Both the position numbers and the translations under genes were made by a program. This document shows, piece by piece, positions 17,763 to 23,021 of a DNA stretch of 23,021 bases. The notes beneath the pieces are model-generated. The model searched no databases, had not been told where the DNA came from, and saw only the letters and a list, made by a program, of their open reading frames with translations. The stretch's first letter is position 1. The number at the start of each line of letters is the position of its first letter. The DNA comes from Methylophaga sp. (lineage in GTDB: Bacteria; Pseudomonadota; Gammaproteobacteria; Nitrosococcales; Methylophagaceae). The stretch covers positions 1-23,021 of the forward strand of contig NZ_JAUSCC010000120.1 in assembly GCF_030651745.1 (NCBI RefSeq). Reading direction: 5' to 3'.

Positions 17763-18385
17763 CCATTGCGCGCATATTCAGAACGGATCTGAATAAAACT
17801 TTGCCTGATTAGAACTGATGTAAATGGCGCCTGAAAACGCGCTGTTAATTTACCTTTTGGATTAACCAAAAAAACGGCATAACCAAGATCCTGATGTGCA
17901 AAGGCTCGACTTCTGGTGAAAAAAGCTGGTAACGCATTCTTATCGGTCGCGGCAGACGATAGAGTAATGACTTGTGCCTGCAGATCATGAGCCTGCCCAA
18001 GCGCCAATAATTCTGCAGCTTGCTGGCCTGAGTTATCCACCAGAACAACCTGTACAGCACGGTTTGCCAACCCGGCTTTCAAATTAGCTAAGACTTTAAT
18101 AATGGCCTCACAATCGTAGCAATCGGCAGAGGTAAAGAAAATAAAGCTCCATTTCCCCACTAACGCATCATTGGTAAACACTGAGTTATCTGCGTTATGG
18201 GCAAGAAACTGTGGTATTTCCAACGTTGGTTCAAACATGGTCAGCATTGCGTCTGGCTCAGCAGACGAATCAAAGCTTTGCTGTTGCTGGCTCATCGTTA
18301 AAAAAAACAACAGCAATAAAGCAACCAAGCCAAGATATGTCAGTAAAAAACGCTTAGAATGGACATTTTTAAACATATTCTGCAT
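17759..18385 (-). CDS. Membrane-anchored thioredoxin-fold protein with CxxC
   Basis: A 208-residue protein. One transmembrane anchor (about 12-31, with a short basic N-terminus) puts the rest in the periplasm. The thioredoxin-like domain (about 55-205) has the active-site pattern WSFIFFTSADCYDC with Cys89 and Cys92. A later segment, LGYAVFLVNPKGKLTARFQAP, resembles the strand region of TlpA/SCO-type folds. It lacks the CxxxC-plus-His copper site of SCO1, so a thiol role is more likely than copper delivery. GGAGG lies 7 bases before ATG 18385; an ATG three codons later is possible. It is divergent from murJ (54-base gap) and convergent with oxyR. No specific function is recognised. Confidence 0.7.
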   Translation of the reverse strand: MQNMFKNVHSKRFLLTYLGLVALLLLFFLTMSQQQQSFDSSAEPDAMLTMFEPTLEIPQFLAHNADNSVFTNDALVGKWSFIFFTSADCYDCEAIIKVLANLKAGLANRAVQVVLVDNSGQQAAELLALGQAHDLQAQVITLSSAATDKNALPAFFTRSRAFAHQDLGYAVFLVNPKGKLTARFQAPFTSVLIRQSFIQIRSEYARNG

Positions 18386-18439
18386 CGTTTGTCCTCCGCA
18401 AAAACGCTAGCAGGCTTAACCACTAACCAATAAGCGACC

Positions 18440-19984
18440 ATGAAAGAAAAATTGCTTAAGTCTACTCTCGTTGTAAGTTTGATGACTTTTTTATCCCGAA
18501 TTATGGGATTTGTTCGAGATATTGTTATTGCCCGATTTTTAGGTGCGGGCATGGGATCCGACGTTTTTTTTGTTGCCTTTAAAATCCCAAACTTTCTGCG
18601 GCGCTTGTTTGCTGAAGGTGCATTTTCCCAAGCCTTCATTCCGGTTTTGGCAGAGTATCGGGAGAAGGGGGATCGGGATCTGCAACAACTAATTGCAGCG
18701 ACCAGTGGTACCTTGGCAGGTATTTTATTTTTCATCACCGCGATAGGGGTCATTGCTGCACCCATTTTAATTCTTATTTTTGCTCCGGGCTTTATGGATC
18801 AACCCGAAAAGCTGCAGTTGGCAGGGGAGCTGTTAAGAATCACCTTTCCTTATATTTTATTTGTTTCGCTTACCGCCTTAGCCAGCTCGATTCTAAATAG
18901 CTTTGGAAAATTTGCCGTACCTGCGTTTACCCCAGTATTTTTGAATATTTCGATGATCGCCTGTGCTTTATGGCTTGCACCGCTTTTAGATGAACCGGTC
19001 AAAGCCCTGGCCTGGGGAGTATTTATCGGCGGGGTAGTGCAATTACTGTTTCAAATGCCGTTCTTAATGAAAATTGGCAGCTTGCCCAAACCTCGCTGGG
19101 GCTGGAAAGACGAAGGCGTACAAAAAATCTTACGGTTGATGATACCGGCCATGTTTGGGGTCTCGGTCTCGCAAATAAATTTGCTACTCGATACCTTGCT
19201 GGCCTCGTTCCTTATCACCGGCAGTATTTCCTGGCTGTATTATTCAGATCGTTTAGTTGAATTCCCTTTAGGCATTTTGGGTATTGCTCTGGCAACCGTG
19301 ATCCTGCCCAACCTTTCCAAGAAACATGCGACTTCATCCATGCAGGAGTTTTCGCATACTATCGATTGGGCATTACGCTGGGTTTTTTTAATCGGCACGC
19401 CAGCCGCTATCGGTTTGATTATTCTGGCAGAGCCGTTGTTAGTGACCTTGTTTCAATATGGCGAATTCACCCCTTATGACGCACATCAGGCGTCTTTAAG
19501 CTTAATGGCTTATGGGTTAGGCCTGTTACCGTTTATTTTCATCAAAGTTCTGGCACCGGGCTTTTACGCACGTCAGGACACTAAAACCCCCGTTAAAATC
19601 GGCATTATTGCTATGGTCAGCAATATGGGATTGAACATTGTTCTGATGATTTATCTGGCACATGTTGGCTTGGCCTTAGCTACTGCCTTATCTGCCATGC
19701 TCAATGCCGGGTTGCTGTATTACACCTTGCGGAAAAAAGCGGTATATCACCCAATTGCGGGCTGGGGCATCTTTTTTATACGCATGCTGATAGCCAATTG
19801 CGTATTGGTGATGCTGCTGCTATGGTTAACTCCTGTAATCAGCGAATGGCTCAACTGGGGTGGTTGGCATCGGTTTAGCGTGTTAATGGGCCTTATCGGT
19901 GCGTCCGCTGTAGTATATTTTGCCGTACTAACCATTTGCGGTGTTCGGTTAAAAACGCTGGTCAGACCACATTCTCAATCATAA
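18440..19984 (+). CDS. murJ: Lipid II flippase MurJ (MviN)
   Basis: MurJ moves lipid-linked peptidoglycan precursor (lipid II) across the inner membrane. The 514-residue protein (E. coli 511) has about 14 hydrophobic segments of the MOP exporter superfamily. The N-terminus carries the family signatures SRIMGFVRDIVIARFLGAG and SDVFFVAFKIPNFLRRLFAEGAFSQAFIPV, with conserved charged residues in the central cavity (Arg in FVRD, and the FRR/E cluster). Further MurJ segments are YYSDRLVEFPLGILGIALATVILP and the ARQDTKTPVKIG loop. The ribosome site before ATG 18440 is weak (AAGCGA). No ribF or ileS follows; a terminator on the opposite strand and ompW come next. Confidence 0.97.
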   Translation: MKEKLLKSTLVVSLMTFLSRIMGFVRDIVIARFLGAGMGSDVFFVAFKIPNFLRRLFAEGAFSQAFIPVLAEYREKGDRDLQQLIAATSGTLAGILFFITAIGVIAAPILILIFAPGFMDQPEKLQLAGELLRITFPYILFVSLTALASSILNSFGKFAVPAFTPVFLNISMIACALWLAPLLDEPVKALAWGVFIGGVVQLLFQMPFLMKIGSLPKPRWGWKDEGVQKILRLMIPAMFGVSVSQINLLLDTLLASFLITGSISWLYYSDRLVEFPLGILGIALATVILPNLSKKHATSSMQEFSHTIDWALRWVFLIGTPAAIGLIILAEPLLVTLFQYGEFTPYDAHQASLSLMAYGLGLLPFIFIKVLAPGFYARQDTKTPVKIGIIAMVSNMGLNIVLMIYLAHVGLALATALSAMLNAGLLYYTLRKKAVYHPIAGWGIFFIRMLIANCVLVMLLLWLTPVISEWLNWGGWHRFSVLMGLIGASAVVYFAVLTICGVRLKTLVRPHSQS

Positions 19985-20008
19985 AAAAGCCCTCCATCAG
20001 GAGGGCTT
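19983..20008 (-). terminator. Intrinsic terminator of ompW (between convergent murJ and ompW)
   Basis: The stem AAGCCCTCC (19987-19995) pairs with GGAGGGCTT (20000-20008) around the loop ATCA. The T run is on the - strand (complement of the A run 19983-19988), so it mainly ends ompW transcription. The A run begins in the murJ stop codon. Confidence 0.82.
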
Positions 20009-20032
20009 CGGGTAGAGCAACCGTCTTGTAAC

Positions 20033-20710
20033 TTAGAAGCGACGACCGATACCAATACCGTAAACAAATGGATCGATATCTGCGTTAATTTTGGCTGAAC
20101 CTACAGCAGTATTTTTAAACCGCGCAGTGGTATCAATATCGAGATATTTAATATCCATATTGACGAACCAATCCTGGTTGATAGCAATATCCACACCAAC
20201 CTGGGCAGCCCAACCCCAAGAGCTTTCCAGTTTAACTTTGTCACCAGAATTGCTCAGAACTGAGCTGCTTGGCACTTTTTCATCAAAGAAATAAGTGTAG
20301 TTCACACCAGCACCGATATACGGACGAATATTGGAGTCTGGCAGAAAGTGATATTGCAAAGTCAGTGTTGGCGGCAGCACTTTGGTATCAATTACATTAC
20401 CGAGGCCAGCCCAACTTTTTTCACCTTTAACAGTGTGTTCGGAATACCCTAAAATCAGCTCTACCCCCCAGTTTCGCGTGATCATATAGGTAATATCCAA
20501 CTCTGGTACTGTATCACTGTCAACTTTTACACCTTTGCTTCCAGTATCAACACCATTAACTGTCAAACTACCACTGCTGTCATTCGGATTAACATTGATA
20601 ATACGCCCCCGAATTAACCAGTCACCAGCCTCATAAGCCATAACTGTAGAAATAGGGCTGGCCAGACCAGCGGCCAACAAGATTGAGGAAATCAGGGGAA
20701 TTTTTTTCAT
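20033..20710 (-). CDS. ompW: Outer membrane protein OmpW
   Basis: A 225-residue eight-stranded outer-membrane barrel of the OmpW family, which forms a narrow hydrophobic channel. The signal peptide covers about residues 1-25 (cleavage likely after STVMA). The mature start YEAGDWLIRGRIINVNP is characteristic. Further family segments are PELDITYMITRNWGVELIL, KVLPPTLTLQYHF, RPYIGAGVNYTYFF and WGWAAQVGVDIAINQDWFVNMDIKYLDI, and the C-terminus ends in Arg-Phe as outer-membrane barrels do. CGGAG precedes ATG 20710. An FNR box and a -10 element lie upstream in class II spacing, so expression is probably raised when oxygen is low, as in E. coli. Confidence 0.95.
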   Translation of the reverse strand: MKKIPLISSILLAAGLASPISTVMAYEAGDWLIRGRIINVNPNDSSGSLTVNGVDTGSKGVKVDSDTVPELDITYMITRNWGVELILGYSEHTVKGEKSWAGLGNVIDTKVLPPTLTLQYHFLPDSNIRPYIGAGVNYTYFFDEKVPSSSVLSNSGDKVKLESSWGWAAQVGVDIAINQDWFVNMDIKYLDIDTTARFKNTAVGSAKINADIDPFVYGIGIGRRF

Positions 20711-20752
20711 AATGTGACTCCGATAATGTTCTAATGTAATGCACAGTTTCAG

Positions 20753-20758
20753 ATCATA
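20753..20758 (-). promoter_or_regulatory. Probable -10 element of the ompW promoter
   Basis: The - strand reads TATGAT (5/6 to TATAAT). A start about 7 bases downstream (near 20746) would put the centre of the FNR box (20786.5) close to -41, the standard class II activator position. Confidence 0.5.
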
Positions 20759-20779
20759 CGGCGTAGCTGGATTATGACA

Positions 20780-20793
20780 TTGATCCAGGTCAA
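20780..20793. promoter_or_regulatory. FNR/Crp-family binding site upstream of ompW
   Basis: TTGATCCAGGTCAA matches the FNR consensus TTGAT-N4-ATCAA at 9 of 10 specified bases. It lies 70 bases upstream of the ompW start and 26 bases beyond the end of the fnr gene itself. Confidence 0.8.
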
Positions 20794-20819
20794 TAAAATG
20801 TTGCTAAAGCGCTACGGCT

Positions 20820-21569
20820 TTATCCGCAATGTTGTTTTAATGCAGCAATATCCAGAATAGTGACCTCTTTACCCTGCGTTGTTAATAACTGCTGTTCTTG
20901 CAATTGTGTAAATAAACGACTGACTGTTTCAATCGCCAACCCCAAATGATTGGCAATATCACTTCGAGACATCGTCAATTGAAATGACATCGCCGAATAA
21001 CCCCGTTCACTGAACCGTTGAGAAAGGGACAATAAAAAACTAATCAACTTTTCCTGGGCGGTTTTTTTACCCAAAGACAGTAATAAGTTTTTATCGGCAG
21101 ACATCTCTTTGCTGAGACGTGACATTAATTGATTTTGTAACTCTGGAATCGTGGCACTGAATTCCTGTAACCGCTCATACGGTAATTCGCAGACACTGCT
21201 GGCTTCCAGTGCGCGGGCAGTTGATGAGTAGCGTTGCTGATAAATCGCATCCATACCAATAAATTCACCGGGGAAATAGAAGCTGGTGACTTGTTCACGT
21301 CCATCTGCCGCTGAAATAGTGGTTTTGAACGAACCGGAACGTACTACAAAAATGGTCTTGAATGTCGAAGCTGGTTCAAACAGAATTTGATGGCGCTTGA
21401 AACCTGCACTGCGTTTAATGATTTCATCCAGCTTAGACAAGTCATCTCGATGCAGGCCTAGCGGCAGACATAGCCGGTATAAAGCACATGACTGACAGGC
21501 TAACTGATGATGGTGTTCAACCTTGGCAAGGTCCTCAAACAGTGGCGTTATCATCCGGGCTTGGGTCAT
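20820..21569 (-). CDS. fnr: Oxygen-responsive Crp/Fnr-family regulator Fnr (Anr type)
   Basis: A 249-residue global regulator that senses oxygen through a [4Fe-4S] cluster. All four cluster cysteines are present: Cys25, Cys28 and Cys34 in ACQSCALYRLC, and Cys127 in ASSVCELPY. The cyclic-nucleotide-like barrel (about 45-150) carries FKTTISAADGREQVTSFYFPGEFIGMDAI. The helix-turn-helix MSRSDIANHLGLAIETVSRLF contains the E-xx-SR recognition residues that read TTGAT half sites. Start ATG 21569 is chosen because AGGGA lies just upstream; an in-frame ATG at 21599 would add ten residues unlike the family and absorb that ribosome site. ompW, which has an FNR box, is the next gene on the same strand. 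Confidence 0.95.
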   Translation of the reverse strand: MTQARMITPLFEDLAKVEHHHQLACQSCALYRLCLPLGLHRDDLSKLDEIIKRSAGFKRHQILFEPASTFKTIFVVRSGSFKTTISAADGREQVTSFYFPGEFIGMDAIYQQRYSSTARALEASSVCELPYERLQEFSATIPELQNQLMSRLSKEMSADKNLLLSLGKKTAQEKLISFLLSLSQRFSERGYSAMSFQLTMSRSDIANHLGLAIETVSRLFTQLQEQQLLTTQGKEVTILDIAALKQHCG

Positions 21570-21666
21570 TTTATTTTCCCTAAAAAAGTCACAGGCCATG
21601 ATAACGCTTCAAACCCTGCACTGAAACAGTTATTATCTGTTTTTATTTCAGTTTTCAGGAAAGCAA

Positions 21667-22260
21667 ATGACCGCTCGTAGCGCCACTGTTGCGCGTAACA
21701 CGCTCGAAACACAAATAGAAGTTTCTATCAATCTGGATGGAAGCGGAAAATTTCAATCCGAAACCGGTGTGCCATTCCTCGATCACATGTTGGAGCAAAT
21801 TGCCCGACACGGCTTGTTTGATCTGCAAATCAAAGCAAACGGCGATCTGCATATTGATGCTCATCACACTGTTGAAGATGTCGGCATCACTATCGGTCAA
21901 GCATTAAAGCAGGCTCTGGGCGACAAAAAAGGTGTTATCCGTTACGGCCATTCTTATGTGCCGCTGGATGAAGCTTTGTCGCGTGTGGTCTTGGATTTAT
22001 CCGGCCGCCCAGGTTTTGAGTTTGATGTGACCTTTACCCGCGACAAAATTGGTGAATTTGACGTTGATCTGTTTTATGAGTTCTTTCAAGGTTTGGTCAA
22101 CCACGCAGGTATCACCCTTCATATCGATAACCTGAAAGGCCGCAACGCACATCATATCGCTGAGACCATCTTTAAAGCGTTTGGTCGGGCGTTACGCATG
22201 GCCGTCACCTTGGACGAGCGTGCATTGCAACAATTGCCATCCACCAAAGGTGCATTGTAA
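21667..22260 (+). CDS. hisB: Imidazoleglycerol-phosphate dehydratase (monofunctional)
   Basis: HisB removes water from imidazole-glycerol phosphate to give imidazole-acetol phosphate in histidine synthesis. The 197-residue protein contains only the dehydratase domain; it lacks the N-terminal histidinol-phosphatase domain found in E. coli HisB. Two metal-binding repeats are visible: [13 protein letters not shown] with [15 protein letters not shown], and [11 protein letters not shown] with [20 protein letters not shown]. The start at ATG 21667 has AGGAAAG about 7 bases upstream. It begins a his run (hisB-hisH-hisA) and is divergent from fnr. A small inverted repeat (AAACAG 21624-21629 / CTGTTT 21637-21642) lies in the leader, with no clear role. 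Confidence 0.97.
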   Translation: MTARSATVARNTLETQIEVSINLDGSGKFQSETGVPFLDHMLEQIARHGLFDLQIKANGDLHIDAHHTVEDVGITIGQALKQALGDKKGVIRYGHSYVPLDEALSRVVLDLSGRPGFEFDVTFTRDKIGEFDVDLFYEFFQGLVNHAGITLHIDNLKGRNAHHIAETIFKAFGRALRMAVTLDERALQQLPSTKGAL

Positions 22261-22307
22261 TCGGTTAACGATTTAATAATTCTTTTTCTAGCTCAGGTTT
22301 TTGTTTT

Positions 22308-22943
22308 ATGCGTCGCGTTGCAGTTATTGATTACGGCATGGGTAATTTACGCTCAGTCTCCAAAGCGTTGGAAGCCGTGGCTGATAACCACACCCAAATT
22401 CTCGTTACCGCCGATCCGGCAGAGATTCGTGCAGCTGAGCACATTGTATTTCCCGGAGTGGGTGCCATCCGGGATTGCATGGCTGAACTCAAAAAACTCG
22501 AACTCGACAAAATTATCATTGAAGTGGCTACACAAAAACCATTCCTCGGTATTTGTCTTGGCATGCAAGCTTTATTAACTCACAGTCAGGAAAATCAAGG
22601 CTCTGATGGTTTAAATATCATCGGCGGCGACGTGGTGTATTTTGACAAAGCGGTCGAGCAGGGACTAAAAGTACCTCATATGGGCTGGAATGAAGTTGAA
22701 CAGACTTATACTCACCCTTTATGGCAGGATATTGAACAAAACAGTCGTTTTTACTTTGTTCACAGTTTTTATGTTAAACCTGTCGATGAAGGCAAAGTGT
22801 CTGGTCGTAGTTATTACGCTTTACCGTTCGCAGCGGCACTGGCACAAGAAAACCTGTTTGCCGTACAGTTTCATCCCGAGAAGAGCCAGCATGCCGGCTT
22901 GCAGTTATTGAAAAATTTTATCAACTGGGACGGTCAGTCCTGA
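22308..22943 (+). CDS. hisH: Imidazole glycerol phosphate synthase, glutaminase subunit HisH
   Basis: HisH hydrolyses glutamine and passes ammonia to HisF to make imidazole-glycerol phosphate and AICAR. The 211-residue class I glutamine amidotransferase has the triad Cys83 (FLGICLGMQ), His189 and Glu191 (VQFHPEKSQHAG). The oxyanion-strand region is IVFPGVGAIRDCM, and the HisF-contact region PHMGWNEV is also present. The start at ATG 22308 gives the usual MRRVAVIDYGMGNLRSV; the ribosome site is weak (CAGGT). It lies 47 bases after hisB and 25 before hisA, consistent with one his operon. Confidence 0.97.
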   Translation: MRRVAVIDYGMGNLRSVSKALEAVADNHTQILVTADPAEIRAAEHIVFPGVGAIRDCMAELKKLELDKIIIEVATQKPFLGICLGMQALLTHSQENQGSDGLNIIGGDVVYFDKAVEQGLKVPHMGWNEVEQTYTHPLWQDIEQNSRFYFVHSFYVKPVDEGKVSGRSYYALPFAAALAQENLFAVQFHPEKSQHAGLQLLKNFINWDGQS

Positions 22944-22968
22944 CAATTTGTTTGATGGAGAAAGCGTT

Positions 22969-23021
22969 ATGTTATTAATCCCTGCCATTGATCTTAAAGA
23001 GGGTCACTGCGTTCGATTGCG
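22969..23021 (+). CDS. hisA: ProFAR isomerase HisA (N-terminal part, cut by window end)
   Basis: The frame from ATG 22969 reads MLLIPAIDLKEGHCVRL before the window ends. This is the hallmark first strand of HisA, the (beta/alpha)8 isomerase that converts ProFAR to PRFAR. TGGAG lies 8 bases before the ATG. Its position after hisB and hisH agrees with the common hisB-hisH-hisA-hisF order. Only 17 full codons are visible. Confidence 0.93.
   Translation, partial: MLLIPAIDLKEGHCVRL

Noticed and set aside
21624..21642. Hairpin AAACAG / CTGTTT in the fnr-hisB gap, considered as a his leader attenuator.
   Set aside because: No His-rich leader peptide or alternative hairpin pair is visible, and the stem has only 6 bp.

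Overview
The window looks like a chromosomal stretch from a gammaproteobacterial methylotroph. Housekeeping proteins (GyrB, RecF, MurJ, MetE/MetR, Ndh, OmpW, Fnr, HisB/HisH/HisA) all read as gammaproteobacterial. A four-gene block at 7412-10693 belongs to methanofuran/tetrahydromethanopterin (H4MPT) cofactor chemistry, which in Proteobacteria marks the H4MPT-linked formaldehyde oxidation route. A Methylophaga-like organism is my inference; no marker in the window proves the genus.

Layout. 1-2759 (+): the last codons of a probable EnvC-like protein, then ctpA (S41 protease), yajL (DJ-1 family) and a double-receiver protein, spaced 12-25 bp apart. 2762-6038: metR (-) divergent from metE (+), with a MetR-type half-palindrome between them. 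6073-7406: a LysR regulator (-) divergent from a small DUF2798 membrane protein (+), with an imperfect palindrome between them. 7412-10693 (-): a translationally coupled operon of a DmrX-like flavoprotein, a DUF6513/dihydropteroate-synthase-like protein, a DUF447 flavin-type protein and mfnB. 10832-12145 (+): ndh (NDH-2) with a strong terminator. 12213-16425 (-): recF, gyrB, a terminator and a cytochrome b561. 16545-18385: a 55-residue rubredoxin (-) divergent from oxyR (+), and convergent with oxyR a membrane-anchored CxxC thioredoxin-fold protein (-). 18440-19984 (+): murJ. 20033-21569 (-): ompW and fnr, with an FNR box placed as a class II activator site for ompW. 21667-23021 (+): hisB, hisH and the start of hisA.

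How the parts fit. The C1 operon supplies steps of C1-carrier cofactor synthesis. Ndh feeds NADH electrons to quinone. OxyR, rubredoxin and the thioredoxin-fold protein form a redox neighbourhood. Fnr probably controls ompW according to oxygen. All genes appear intact except those cut by the window edges. No tRNA, rRNA, CRISPR array, insertion sequence or prophage gene was seen, and no gene-free stretch exceeds about 140 bases.

Most notable signals: (1) two parS-type centromere sites inside recF, one a perfect 16-mer and one 15/16, which imply an origin-proximal location; (2) a C-terminal tail on the DUF6513 protein that carries the hexapeptide RACGTA twice, 15 residues apart, with a different synonymous codon at all six positions, and with a possible internal ribosome start.
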